Positions 1 through 7,830 of a stretch of 11,422 nucleotides of DNA are shown piece after piece. Numbering within the stretch: position 1 is the first letter of the stretch; the number at the start of each line of letters is the position of its first letter. The stretch covers positions 1 through 11,422 of the forward strand of contig JAPHRB010000020.1 of assembly GCA_026197015.1 (NCBI GenBank), given 5' to 3'. The position numbers were made by a program, and so were the translations under genes. The notes beneath the pieces are model-generated. The model did no database searches. It was not told the origin of the DNA and saw only the letters and a list, made by a program, of their open reading frames with translations. This stretch comes from Gammaproteobacteria bacterium (GTDB lineage Bacteria > Pseudomonadota > Gammaproteobacteria > SZUA-229).

Positions 1-1
1 C

Positions 2-940
2 ATGGATATTGAGATGCCGGTAATGAACGGTATTGACGCGACCCGTGAAATAATGAAACAGCGGGCTGTTCCCATAATAATGTTCTCCTCATTGACCTAT
101 GATGGCGCAAAGGCAACGTTGGATGCTCTGGAAGCGGGGGCAACTGATTTTTTACCTAAACGTTTTGATGATATTTCGAATGATAAAGTGGAAGCTCGGA
201 ATATTTTATGCGAGCGGGTTAAATCTGTTGTATCACCCTTAAAATTAAGACCTGTTAGTTCGACAAAACCAGTTGCACCGCGCACTCCACCAACGCCTGT
301 TGGCTTGCAACGGCAAGCCGTTGCCCCTAAGGCAGCAATAGCTCACCGAACAGTTAATAAAGCCTTTAATGCATCAGATTATGATCTGGTTGCTATTGGT
401 ACTTCTACGGGTGGACCGGTTGCGCTACAGGAAGTGCTGACTCAGTTACCAGCAAACTTCTCATTACCTATATTGCTGGTCCAGCATATGCCCGCCACAT
501 TCACCGAGGCTTTTGCTGCACGTCTTAATCAGCAATGTGAAATTGAAGTTAAAGAGGCCAAAAATGCTGATTTACTTAAACCCGGTGTGGCTTTACTTGC
601 GCCCGGTGGAAAGCAAATGAAGCTGGAAAAGAGAGCAGGCCGTTTATTAATAAAGGTAGAAGACGAAACAGACCCTATGCAAAACTATAAACCCTGTGTA
701 GATGTGACCTTTAATAGTGTGAGTAACGCTTTGGGGGATCGAGTGCTGGGTATTATCCTCACGGGTATGGGGGCTGATGGCAGTGTGGGTTGTAAAGCGA
801 TGCAAAGTCGTGGTGCAACCATCTGGGCACAAGATGAAGAAACCAGCGTTATTTACGGTATGCCAGCAGCCGTTGCGGAAATTGCAGAACAAATTTTGCC
901 GATGAAAGAAATCGGCAAGAAACTTGCTACTAATACTTAG
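2..940 (+). CDS. cheB: CheB chemotaxis protein-glutamate methylesterase/deamidase, 5'-truncated by the window edge
   Basis: CheB removes methyl groups from (and deamidates) chemoreceptor glutamates in the cytoplasm when phosphorylated by CheA, giving adaptation. The visible part is 312 codons. It opens with MDIEMPVMNG, the receiver motif whose Asp (visible codon 2) is the phospho-acceptor, so about 55 N-terminal residues lie outside the window and the first ATG is internal. The receiver Lys of FLPK is at visible residue 53. A Pro/Ala-rich linker spans about 75-122. The C-terminal esterase domain has the triad Ser135 (GTSTGG), His162 (QHMP) and Asp259 (GMGADG), with spacing that matches enteric CheB (Ser164, His190, Asp286). 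The stop is one base before the next gene's ATG, so the two are probably co-transcribed and translationally coupled. Identity is very secure; the true start is unseen. Confidence 0.97.
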   Translation: MDIEMPVMNGIDATREIMKQRAVPIIMFSSLTYDGAKATLDALEAGATDFLPKRFDDISNDKVEARNILCERVKSVVSPLKLRPVSSTKPVAPRTPPTPVGLQRQAVAPKAAIAHRTVNKAFNASDYDLVAIGTSTGGPVALQEVLTQLPANFSLPILLVQHMPATFTEAFAARLNQQCEIEVKEAKNADLLKPGVALLAPGGKQMKLEKRAGRLLIKVEDETDPMQNYKPCVDVTFNSVSNALGDRVLGIILTGMGADGSVGCKAMQSRGATIWAQDEETSVIYGMPAAVAEIAEQILPMKEIGKKLATNT

Positions 941-941
941 T

Positions 942-1688
942 ATGGACATCTTGAGTATTGTCGGAATCGTTATAGCATTTGTCGCTATTTTAAGTGGCAG
1001 CGTGTTAGAAGGCGGTCACCTCGGCCATTTATTTCAGTTAACCGCGTTTGTCATTGTTGTAGGTGGCACGGTAGGTGCTGTCTTATTACAAACCACGCTT
1101 CCAACATTTTGGCGCTCAATGGAAATTGCGCGTTGGGTTTTTGTCACACCTCAGGTAGATCTTAATCAAACCATCGATAAAATAGTTAACTGGAGTCAGT
1201 TATCTCGAAGAGAGGGTTTACTGGCTTTAGAAAATGCATCAGAAACAGAGACTGATCTGTTTTCACAAAAAGGCTTACAAATGTTAGTGGACGGAAATGA
1301 GCCGGAAACCATACGAGATGTGATGGAAACTGAGATTAATACGATTGAACGTGATGATATGTCTGCTGCAAAAGTCTTTGAGTCAATGGGAGGTTACAGC
1401 CCTACCATTGGTATTTTAGGTGCTGTGTTAGGATTAATACATGTAATGAACAATCTCGCTGACCCGGAAAAACTGGGAAGCGGTATTGCCACCGCATTTG
1501 TAGCTACAATTTATGGTGTGGGTTTTGCGAATCTTATTTTATTGCCAATGGCTGGAAAATTAAAAGCGCAGGTTAGAAAACATTCAGTGCAGTTTGAGAT
1601 GACTTTAGAAGGTATTGTGAGTATTGCCGAAGGTGAAAACCCGCGCAGTTTACAGGCAAAATTGCAAAGTTATTTAGGGCGTATTTAG
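942..1688 (+). CDS. motC: Flagellar stator protein, MotA/MotC family
   Basis: This is the inner-membrane ion-channel subunit of the flagellar stator, which couples ion flow to torque on FliG. I chose ATG 942 (MDILSIVGIV), the family's usual beginning, although the frame is open from TTG 924; 248 aa results, a normal MotA length. Four hydrophobic segments are visible: about 2-20, 33-50, 152-168 and 182-203. The large cytoplasmic loop carries RREGLLALE (89-97), in the region where charged residues contact the rotor. The third segment holds GGYSPTIGILG with the conserved Pro at 154. The start abuts cheB, and a MotB-type partner follows. In Pseudomonas the pair at this locus is called motC/motD, a second stator set beside motAB. 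The coupling ion (H+ or Na+) cannot be decided safely. No good Shine-Dalgarno precedes it, which fits coupling to cheB. Confidence 0.94.
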   Translation: MDILSIVGIVIAFVAILSGSVLEGGHLGHLFQLTAFVIVVGGTVGAVLLQTTLPTFWRSMEIARWVFVTPQVDLNQTIDKIVNWSQLSRREGLLALENASETETDLFSQKGLQMLVDGNEPETIRDVMETEINTIERDDMSAAKVFESMGGYSPTIGILGAVLGLIHVMNNLADPEKLGSGIATAFVATIYGVGFANLILLPMAGKLKAQVRKHSVQFEMTLEGIVSIAEGENPRSLQAKLQSYLGRI

Positions 1689-1832
1689 TCATGAATCGTA
1701 AAGTAACAGTTAAATAAAACGGTTATGTATTACTGCGCTTAGTAAAGATAATAAGCAGGCTGAGTAATAGTCACTTAAGTTATTGATGTTGAGTAAGGCA
1801 TCGTTTAAATAACTGGGAAAATTGAAAAAACA

Positions 1833-2687
1833 ATGAGACGTCGGGGAATTATAGATATTGAACCAGCTGAGTCAACAGATCGTTGGCTTGTATCTTATGC
1901 TGATTTTATAACCCTGCTGTTTGCTTTTTTTGTAGTGATGTACTCAATTTCAAATGTTAATCTGGGTAAGTATCGTGTTTTGTCAGACTCAGTGAGTACT
2001 GCATTTAGTGCGCAGTCAAATTCGCCTTTTCCAATAGGGTCTCAATTAGGTGTATCTGTTCAACGGGCACCAATTGCTGTTGGTTTAATAGGCCAAAGTG
2101 GTCTGGTCTCGATGCAGGAAACAGCAGCTAAGTTAGATAAACGTCTGCAAAAATGGGTAAAAAAAGGCATGATTGCGGTTAATGGAAATGAAAAATGGTT
2201 AGAAATAGAAATTAAATCAAATTTATTGTTCAAGTCTGGCGATGCGCTTTTATCTTCTGAGGCAGCCAATGTATTGTCGGAGTTAACTGACGTCGTAAAA
2301 ACCACCAGAAATCCACTGTATGTATCCGGTTACACAGATGATGTGCCTATTAATACAGCTCGTTACCCGACCAACTGGGAATTATCTGCTGCTCGTTCAG
2401 CAAGTGTCGTTAGATTACTGGCGCAAAATGGAATAAACCAGGCACGCATGGGCGCTATTGGTTATGGTGAATTTAGACCCATAGTGGCAAATGACTCTGC
2501 GATTAATCGACAGAAAAACCGCCGGGTAGTAGTACGGATTATGACCGGAGAAGATGTTTTTGCAGGCTCAGGTCCGTTTCTTGATGAGGAGGTTGACGCC
2601 ACTGTTTCAGCGCAACAGATACCCGTTTCGCCTGTGACTAATCTCCAGGAAGCAGAACCAGTCCGTTCAATTTTTGGTGCACAGTAA
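1833..2687 (+). CDS. motD: Flagellar stator protein, MotB/MotD family
   Basis: This is the stator subunit that anchors the motor to peptidoglycan. It is 284 aa with a short basic N-terminus (MRRRG) and one membrane helix at about 18-39. The YADFITLLFAFFVVMYS signature places the ion-carrying Asp at residue 24. A plug/linker region follows, then an OmpA-like peptidoglycan-binding domain at about 127-237 with SGYTDD (165-170), NWELSAARS (181-189) and NRRVVV (229-234). The C-terminal tail (238-284) is low in complexity and unassigned. The start is ATG 1833; only a weak purine-rich GGGAAAA lies upstream, at a long distance. Unlike the tight spacing elsewhere in the cluster, 144 nt separate it from its motC partner. 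Its stop TAA directly abuts the ATG of the ParA gene. It matches the MotD branch by position and by the N-terminal sequence. Confidence 0.95.
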   Translation: MRRRGIIDIEPAESTDRWLVSYADFITLLFAFFVVMYSISNVNLGKYRVLSDSVSTAFSAQSNSPFPIGSQLGVSVQRAPIAVGLIGQSGLVSMQETAAKLDKRLQKWVKKGMIAVNGNEKWLEIEIKSNLLFKSGDALLSSEAANVLSELTDVVKTTRNPLYVSGYTDDVPINTARYPTNWELSAARSASVVRLLAQNGINQARMGAIGYGEFRPIVANDSAINRQKNRRVVVRIMTGEDVFAGSGPFLDEEVDATVSAQQIPVSPVTNLQEAEPVRSIFGAQ

Positions 2688-3497
2688 ATGAAAATTTGGG
2701 CGGCAGCTAATCAAAAAGGCGGCGTTGGTAAAACCACATCTGCAGTTAATTTGGCCGGTGTAATGCAAAAACGTGGTCACAGGGTTTTGCTCGTCGACCT
2801 CGACCCTCATGGTTCACTGACTAGTTATTTTGGGCTTGATCCGGATGCAGTAGAAGGTAGTGCCTATGATTTATTTCAGCAATCATTAACGAAAAGTTTG
2901 AATACAAAAGTAGCGATTCATAAAACACGTTTTAAATCTCTGGATTTTATTCCTGCTTCATCTGCATTAGCGACGTTAGACCGTCAGTTAGGTACTAAAG
3001 ACGGCATGGGATTAGTGATTAAAAAATCACTTCAACAAATAGCGGAAAATTACGATTTGGCCATTATTGACTGTCCACCCATGTTGGGGTTATTGATGGT
3101 GAATGCATTAGCCGCATGTGAACGTTTGTTAATACCCGTGCAAACCGAGTTTCTTGCATTAAAAGGCCTGGAGCGCATGGTGCATACATTATCTATGATT
3201 CAGAAAGCACGAAAAAAAGAAGTGTGTTACAGCATAGTTCCGACTTTTTATGACCAACGTTTAAATGCTTCAATTCAAACATTAGATACCTTAAAAAAAC
3301 AATATAAAGAAACTATCTGGGATGGGGTTATTCCCGTTGATACGCAGTTTCGTGAAGCCAGCCAAAAAGGTATCCCTCTAACCATTGAGCGAATCAGTAG
3401 TCGCGGTGGGCGAGCATATTCTCACCTGCTTGATTATCTGCTTGAGCTCGATAAAGAAACAAGTATGTCTGTAGCTGGGGGGGTAACCCATGAGTGA
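2688..3497 (+). CDS. parA: ParA/MinD-type ATPase of the chemotaxis cluster (ParC-like array positioning)
   Basis: This is a 269-aa cytoplasmic deviant-Walker ATPase. The deviant Walker A KGGVGKTT is at 10-17, the switch motif VDLDPHGS at 36-43 and Walker B LAIIDCPP at 124-131. Plasmid and chromosomal ParA proteins usually read DxDPQGN. The His and Ser here (DLDPHGS) match what I recall of the chemotaxis-locus paralogues. In Vibrio the homologue ParC places chemosensory arrays at the cell pole and helps segregate them at division. Placement between a motD and a ParP-like gene supports that role rather than chromosome partitioning, and there is no parB or parS beside it. It begins at the base after the motD stop and overlaps the next gene by 8 nt, so the genes are co-transcribed. 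Polar localisation is inferred from homologues. Confidence 0.93.
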   Translation: MKIWAAANQKGGVGKTTSAVNLAGVMQKRGHRVLLVDLDPHGSLTSYFGLDPDAVEGSAYDLFQQSLTKSLNTKVAIHKTRFKSLDFIPASSALATLDRQLGTKDGMGLVIKKSLQQIAENYDLAIIDCPPMLGLLMVNALAACERLLIPVQTEFLALKGLERMVHTLSMIQKARKKEVCYSIVPTFYDQRLNASIQTLDTLKKQYKETIWDGVIPVDTQFREASQKGIPLTIERISSRGGRAYSHLLDYLLELDKETSMSVAGGVTHE

Positions 3498-4296
3498 GGC
3501 CACTAAAAAAACAGCCGATCAAGAACAGGCTATTCATGAGTATTTAGAGTCATTACTGTTAGAGGTGCCTGATGAGGATTCTAAGGAAGCGGTGGATATT
3601 AGAGAAAATGCCGTTACTAGTCAGTTATCAGACGTCCTCGAAAATGAAACTGGTCGCCCCCTTCTAGAACCTGAAGTTAAACAGCCTGTGGTTGGCCTCG
3701 AACATCTGGTAGCAGAAGTACCAAAGATCATTTCTGAGATAAAAACGCAAGTAAAAACAGATGTACAGCTTGAAATAAAAACAGAAACAGACGTTCAGAT
3801 AAAAACCCAGTCTGAAGAGATTACCAAGCAGATACCTGACACAGGTGTACCTGAATGGGCTGAAACTCGTTTTCAATGTTTAATGTTTAATGTTTCAGGT
3901 TTAAGCCTGGCAGTGCCACTGGTTAAATTAAATAGTGTTATACCCTGGGATGAAAGTATAACGCGAACTCCAAATCAAACAGATTGGTACTTAGGTTTGG
4001 TTCAGCACTTACAAAATCAGATAAAAGTTATTGATACTGCTTTATTAGTAATGCCAGAAAACCGTCACAAGAACCTTGTTGATAACGCTTCTGGCAGGCT
4101 TAGCCATATCTTATTAGTTGATGATTATAAGTGGGGCCTCGCCTGCAGCAGTATCGGGGATGTGATCTGGCTGAATAAGGATGAAGTTAAATGGCGTAAA
4201 AATAAAACCAGTAGAGCCTGGTTGTCAGGTACTTCGCTTGAGCATCTATGCGCTATTATGGATACTGAAGTATTCGCGCAAATGTTAACTGAATAA
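3490..4296 (+). CDS. CheW-like protein with long N-terminal extension (ParP-like)
   Basis: This 268-aa protein has an acidic, probably disordered N-terminus (1-120) and a C-terminal CheW-like fold (about 125-268, starting near FQCLMFNVSGLSLAVPL). The CheW part is divergent: the segment after WYLGLVQHL replaces the usual NLRG core, so it may not couple receptors in the normal way. In Vibrio, ParP occupies the same position after parC. It ties ParC to arrays through a CheW-related domain that binds CheA and receptors, and that function is inferred here. Residues 83-107 form a tandem Lys/Thr/Val/Asp-rich repeat (EIKTQ..KTDVQLEIKTETDVQIKTQ), possibly a flexible or helical spacer. ATG 3490 overlaps the end of the ATPase gene by 8 nt and is preceded by a run of G residues (about 3476-3483) that serves as ribosome binding site. 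Confidence 0.85.
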   Translation: MSEATKKTADQEQAIHEYLESLLLEVPDEDSKEAVDIRENAVTSQLSDVLENETGRPLLEPEVKQPVVGLEHLVAEVPKIISEIKTQVKTDVQLEIKTETDVQIKTQSEEITKQIPDTGVPEWAETRFQCLMFNVSGLSLAVPLVKLNSVIPWDESITRTPNQTDWYLGLVQHLQNQIKVIDTALLVMPENRHKNLVDNASGRLSHILLVDDYKWGLACSSIGDVIWLNKDEVKWRKNKTSRAWLSGTSLEHLCAIMDTEVFAQMLTE

Positions 4297-4528
4297 CGCG
4301 GATAGGCCATAACATGGGGGTTATGAGGTGATTAAAGTTGATATTATCGATAAGTTAACAGGTATTTAGTTCTCTATGTGCTGGCGTTTACAGCTATCTG
4401 AACTAAAATAAAATTAAGATGAAATAGTTTGCTGAAAGTATCAACGCTTACAGTAGGCCATTGAATGTTAATGGGCTAATAAAACTGGCATATAAACTGC
4501 AGTAATAATTATAAGTGGAGCACTTAAT
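4297..4528 (+). other. 232-nt gap between parP-like gene and cheW; possible mRNA hairpin, no gene
   Basis: No coding sequence is supported here. A small stem-loop lies just after the parP stop (CATAAC 4308-4313, loop ATGGGG, GTTATG 4320-4325). The 10-nt palindrome TTATCGATAA is at 4344-4353. There is no T-tract after the stem, so it is not a convincing terminator. The gap could hold a separate promoter for cheW or an mRNA processing site, but I cannot point to good -35/-10 boxes. Confidence 0.4.
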
Positions 4529-4999
4529 ATGAGTGATGAAAACGAGAATGTTGACCACAGGCAATGTGTGACATTCCGGCTGGATTTTGAGATTTATGGC
4601 ATCAATGTGATGTCGGTGCAGGAAGTACTCAGAGTAACAGATATTGCACCCGTACCCGGCGCTCCGAATTATGTAATTGGAATAATCAATCTACGCGGTA
4701 ATGTAGTTACAGTAATCGACACCCGTATGAGATTTGGTTTACCGTCTAAAGAGATGGATGATTCTACACGTATTGTCATTATCGAAGCCGAAAACCAGAC
4801 AGTAGGTATAGTTGTTGATAGTGTTTCTGAAGTTGTTGATGTTTATGCTAATGAAATTGAAACTGCACCAAATGTAGGAAATGATGAAACAGCCCGATAT
4901 ATTGAGGGGGTTGTAAGCCGAAATGAGGAATTGTTAATTCTTGTTGATTTAAACAAGCTCCTCACAGATGATGAATGGGCAGATATGTCCAGCTTCTGA
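4529..4999 (+). CDS. cheW: CheW chemotaxis coupling protein
   Basis: CheW is the cytoplasmic adaptor that links chemoreceptors to the kinase CheA in chemosensory arrays. The protein is 156 aa, nearly all one CheW domain (about 13-147). It has the hallmark ALVIGIINLRG-type segment as YVIGIINLRGNVVTVID (48-64), including the Arg of NLRG (56), which is important for receptor/kinase contact in the family. VGIVVDSVSEVVDV (92-105) is the second conserved strand set. The start ATG 4529 has a TGGAG ribosome binding site at 4516-4520. It is separated from the parP-like gene by 232 nt but is close to the DUF2802 gene. It lacks the N-terminal extension of the preceding CheW-like protein, so it is most likely the real coupling protein of this system. 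Confidence 0.97.
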   Translation: MSDENENVDHRQCVTFRLDFEIYGINVMSVQEVLRVTDIAPVPGAPNYVIGIINLRGNVVTVIDTRMRFGLPSKEMDDSTRIVIIEAENQTVGIVVDSVSEVVDVYANEIETAPNVGNDETARYIEGVVSRNEELLILVDLNKLLTDDEWADMSSF

Positions 5000-5042
5000 A
5001 TTCAGGTTTACTCTCCAGATACATCGGCACTGGAGAGTAAAA

Positions 5043-5426
5043 ATGAATGCACTAATAATATTATTATCAAGTTTGATGTTTTTAATGTCTCTGGCATTGT
5101 TTGTTTATACAAAAAAACAATTAACAGCCGTTCAGTTATCAATTCAGTCTTCACTGCGCAGCAATAAAGTTAATAGTGAGCTAACAGCGCTAAACGCAGG
5201 ATCAATTGGGCTGGGTGAGAGATTTATAAAGTTAGAAAAACAGATGCAGCAAATGGCCGCGAGAATTGATGAGGTATCGAGTGAAATAAGTAGTAATTCA
5301 CCCTATGCTTACGCAATTGAACTGGCACAAAAATCATACTCTGCAGAGAGTATTTCAGAAATGTGCCACATTAGTTTAACTGAAGCGCAGTTGTTAGTTA
5401 TGATGCATCAACAGCAAGCTGCTTAA
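5043..5426 (+). CDS. DUF2802 membrane-anchored protein of the chemotaxis/flagellar cluster
   Basis: This is a small protein of unproven function. The open frame extends upstream to ATG 4968 inside cheW, but I chose ATG 5043 because GGAG (5032-5035) sits just upstream and the protein then starts with a membrane helix. The resulting product is 127 aa. Residues 2-22 are hydrophobic (MNALIILLSSLMFLMSLALF), followed by a Gln/Glu/Lys-rich, probably coiled-coil stretch (about 55-85). The C-terminal segment (90-123, AIELAQKSYSAESISEMCHISLTEAQLLV) resembles the helix-turn-helix-like end of DUF2802. A DUF2802 gene follows cheW at the same site in Pseudomonas, which supports the assignment. It is 43 nt after cheW and probably in the same transcript. 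Localisation at the inner membrane is inferred from the single helix. Confidence 0.85.
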   Translation: MNALIILLSSLMFLMSLALFVYTKKQLTAVQLSIQSSLRSNKVNSELTALNAGSIGLGERFIKLEKQMQQMAARIDEVSSEISSNSPYAYAIELAQKSYSAESISEMCHISLTEAQLLVMMHQQQAA

Positions 5427-5938
5427 AATTACAGTTATATTTTGGTTTGAAACGACCCGTAGTAATTAAATGTTGGGGTTATTTTTTAGCCGTGTTAATA
5501 GGTTTATGAATAGATGTTTATTGAAGTATATAATCTATTAAAGCAAACATAAATAATCTCGGTAAACACCATTTATTTGTAATATATTTTCTCAAACAGT
5601 CTTTGAGCACTCATGCCCGATTGTATTATGCCGTACACATGAAATTACCTCGCCTTAAAAGAAAATGAGGCAAGATAAACGGATCAAAAGATATACCTTG
5701 AGTGTTTTTTAATGAACAATAGATTTCTTAAACGGTTGAATCCTGTCGTTTACTTCACTATGTGGTCTCCGATATTCGATAGCTCTATAATATATAAACG
5801 TTAACATGGAGTATTAGTCAGGTTTTTATTTTATAAACAGAGAATCTAATGTTGTATATAAACAATTGGGATTCAATTTATACATAAGGTGAAAAACCAA
5901 AATCTAAAATACAGAATGTGATATTAAAAATAGTTCTT
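5427..5938. other. Convergent intergenic region between chemotaxis cluster and histidine kinase gene, no gene supported
   Basis: About 510 AT-rich nt lie between the DUF2802 stop and the stop of the opposing kinase gene. The longest start-to-stop frame I read here is 30 codons (ATG 5712, + strand), with no ribosome binding site or recognisable motif. Two small stem-loops are visible: CTCAAA/TTTGAG with loop CAGTC (5591-5607) and TAAACG/CGTTTA (about 5728-5752). Neither is followed by a T-run, so no intrinsic terminator is clear for either flanking transcript. Confidence 0.5.
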
Positions 5939-7624
5939 CTAGGCTATGTCTTTTAGAATCCACTCATCCATAAGTTCAAACAACTGATATTCTAAAATGG
6001 GTTTGGTTAAACATGCATCCATACCCGCTTCAATAAAGGTTTGTTGTTCATCAGGTAACGCATGAGCAGTAAGAGCAATTATAGGTATTTTGTCGTCAGG
6101 TTTATCAGCACGTAATATTTTTGTTACTTCAATACCATTAAGTACAGGCATCCTGATATCCATAAAAATTAAATCATATTTGTTTGATTGAGCAAGGTGT
6201 AAGGCAATCATGCCATCCTCAGCTTCTTCAGTGATTACACCCTGTTGTGAGAGTAATGTATTAATTAATTTACGATTAATCGAATTATCATCAGCAACTA
6301 GAACCCGAATACCGACATATTTATCAGCTGTAGTGTTTATGTTGCTTTGAATTAAAGTAACTTCAGGTCGTTGATCGGTAATAGTGATAGGCATTTTTAA
6401 CCAGAAATTAGAACCTTTATCCAGATTATTTTTAACGCCTATTTTTCCGTCCATTAAACCAATAAGTTGTTTTGATATGGCTAGCCCTAAACCTGTGCCT
6501 GAATCGGGTTTATAAATGGAATCATTTGTCTGGTTAAAAGCTTCAAAAATATTGATGTGTTCTTCTTGCGCAATACCTTTTCCAGAGTCAATCACTTCAA
6601 TAATTAACTCATGTGAATCATTAATACTCAATACTTCAGCGGTTAATGTTACACAGCCCGCATCGGTGAACTTAATCGCATTACCAATAAGGTTTGAGAT
6701 TATCTGCCTTAATCTTAATGGGTCGATAATAATATTTTCAGGAATTAAACCAATAGGTTGGTAGCTTAGCTTGAGGCATTTTGAGTTTGCTGCTTCAGAA
6801 AACAGGCGTATGATTAATTCTAAAAACTCATTGATATTAACTACCTGTGTTTTTAGCTCTAATTTACCCGATTCAATACGTGAAAAATCAAGAATATCAT
6901 TTATGATATTCATTAGATCTTTCATAGACGTGTTGATGGTATCAACATATTCGGATTGAACTTTAGTCAGTTGTGTTTTCGATAGTAAATTGGTAAAACC
7001 AATAATGCCATTCATGGGTGTACGAACTTCATGGCTCATATTAGCCAAAAAAAGGCTTTTAGCTTTATTGGCCTTTTCAGCCTGATCTTTAGCTTTAATC
7101 AGATTCTCCTCTTCATTTTTACGAGCACTAAAACTCTGACCAGTGCCTTCTACACCTATAATATTTCCCTCTTGATCAAGCAGGAATCGAGCATTGGTTG
7201 ATAACCAGACTGTTGATCCATTACGGTGTTGCAATGAAAATGGATATTGTTCTACGTAGCCATTATTTTGAGTTAATGCTTCTATAAACTTATTGCGCTT
7301 TTCAGGATCAACATAAAAATCTGTCGTTTTCTGTCCAATAAGCTCTTTTGCCGTGTAACCTAGTAATAATTCAACTGAATCTGAAACAAACAGGACCACG
7401 CCATTTAAGTCGGTTCTATAGTATGTTTCCTGAAGATTATCCAGTATAACTTTAAGTTCACGCTGTGAAGTGTTTAGACTGTTTTCAATGACCCTGTTTT
7501 TTTCAAGACCATCAGCAAGGATGACCGTGTTATTTTTAAGTTTAGTCCTTGTTTTAAGCCAGAGGGTAGTAGTGATGATTGTACTGATAACAAAAAGTAT
7601 GAGAATAATGCCTAAAAATGTCAT
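5939..7624 (-). CDS. Membrane-anchored PAS hybrid sensor histidine kinase with C-terminal receiver
   Basis: This two-component sensor kinase is 561 aa. Residues 4-23 form a single membrane helix with almost no periplasmic part, so sensing is probably cytoplasmic or at the membrane. A PAS domain spans about 55-168 (followed by a PAC-type GVEGTGQSFSARK). A short helix leads to HisKA with phospho-acceptor His198 in SHEVRTPMNG. The HATPase domain has N box ISNLIGNAIKF (309-319), G1 DSGKG (346-350), F box IFEAF (359-363) and G2 GTGLGLAI (376-383). The receiver at about 440-555 has acidic pair Asp445/Asp446, phospho-acceptor Asp489 (FMDIRMP), Thr519 and Lys541. No HPt domain follows, so a separate HPt protein and regulator are needed if a phosphorelay operates. 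ATG 7624 is preceded by AGGAAGGA. It is an orphan in this window, and its ligand and target are unknown. Confidence 0.96.
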   Translation of the reverse strand: MTFLGIILILFVISTIITTTLWLKTRTKLKNNTVILADGLEKNRVIENSLNTSQRELKVILDNLQETYYRTDLNGVVLFVSDSVELLLGYTAKELIGQKTTDFYVDPEKRNKFIEALTQNNGYVEQYPFSLQHRNGSTVWLSTNARFLLDQEGNIIGVEGTGQSFSARKNEEENLIKAKDQAEKANKAKSLFLANMSHEVRTPMNGIIGFTNLLSKTQLTKVQSEYVDTINTSMKDLMNIINDILDFSRIESGKLELKTQVVNINEFLELIIRLFSEAANSKCLKLSYQPIGLIPENIIIDPLRLRQIISNLIGNAIKFTDAGCVTLTAEVLSINDSHELIIEVIDSGKGIAQEEHINIFEAFNQTNDSIYKPDSGTGLGLAISKQLIGLMDGKIGVKNNLDKGSNFWLKMPITITDQRPEVTLIQSNINTTADKYVGIRVLVADDNSINRKLINTLLSQQGVITEEAEDGMIALHLAQSNKYDLIFMDIRMPVLNGIEVTKILRADKPDDKIPIIALTAHALPDEQQTFIEAGMDACLTKPILEYQLFELMDEWILKDIA

Positions 7625-7674
7625 TGTCCTTCCTGGTCGAATTATGCGTAAAACATTTTAATTTAGATGTCGGG

Positions 7675-7680
7675 ATTATA
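7675..7680 (-). promoter_or_regulatory. Candidate -10 box for the hybrid kinase gene
   Basis: On the - strand the sequence reads TATAAT, a perfect sigma-70 -10 hexamer. It would put the transcription start about 40-45 nt ahead of the kinase ATG. No good -35 hexamer is at 17 nt (CAGATA is the best there), so an activator may be needed or the box may be fortuitous. Confidence 0.45.
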
Positions 7681-7708
7681 CCCTATGAGTGTCTGTATAT
7701 CTGTAGTA

Positions 7709-7748
7709 GTGAAATCTGTTGTGTTCTCAGTTGATTTGGTGATTTCAC
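7709..7748. repeat. Inverted repeat GTGAAATC-N24-GATTTCAC upstream of the kinase promoter
   Basis: Perfect 8-nt arms, GTGAAATC (7709-7716) and GATTTCAC (7741-7748), have centres 32 nt apart, about three helical turns. The repeat lies just upstream of the candidate kinase -10 box. It could be a pair of regulator half-sites or chance in AT-rich DNA. Confidence 0.4.
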
Positions 7749-7830
7749 AATAGATTAAGATATAGCTGGTTTATATTTTGTAGAACATTACCTGCAGAAT
7801 ATGCATATGGAAATACAGTTGTAACTTTAT

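Noticed and set aside
924..941. TTG start at 924 for the MotA/MotC gene
   Set aside because: It adds six residues not typical of the family and overlaps cheB; ATG 942 gives the usual MDILSIVG beginning.
1064..1079. TGGCAC-N5-GTGCT, a sigma-54-like promoter
   Set aside because: It lies inside the stator gene coding region, the -12 part is imperfect, and no gene start follows within a useful distance.
2060..2305. Antisense open frame inside the stator gene (and similar antisense frames inside cheB, the parP-like gene, the kinase and hppA)
   Set aside because: They mirror strongly conserved genes in the opposite frame and have no ribosome binding sites or motifs of their own.
4332..4354. TAAAGTTG followed by CGATAA, reminiscent of a flagellar sigma-28 promoter before cheW
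   Set aside because: The spacing between the two parts is far too short for the TAAAGTTT-N11-GCCGATAA arrangement.
4968..5042. Upstream extension of the DUF2802 frame to ATG 4968
   Set aside because: It overlaps cheW by 32 nt, adds 25 residues without family similarity ahead of the membrane helix, and ATG 5043 has its own GGAG ribosome binding site.
5712..5804. 30-codon open frame in the convergent intergenic region
   Set aside because: No ribosome binding site, no recognisable motif and a composition expected by chance in AT-rich DNA.
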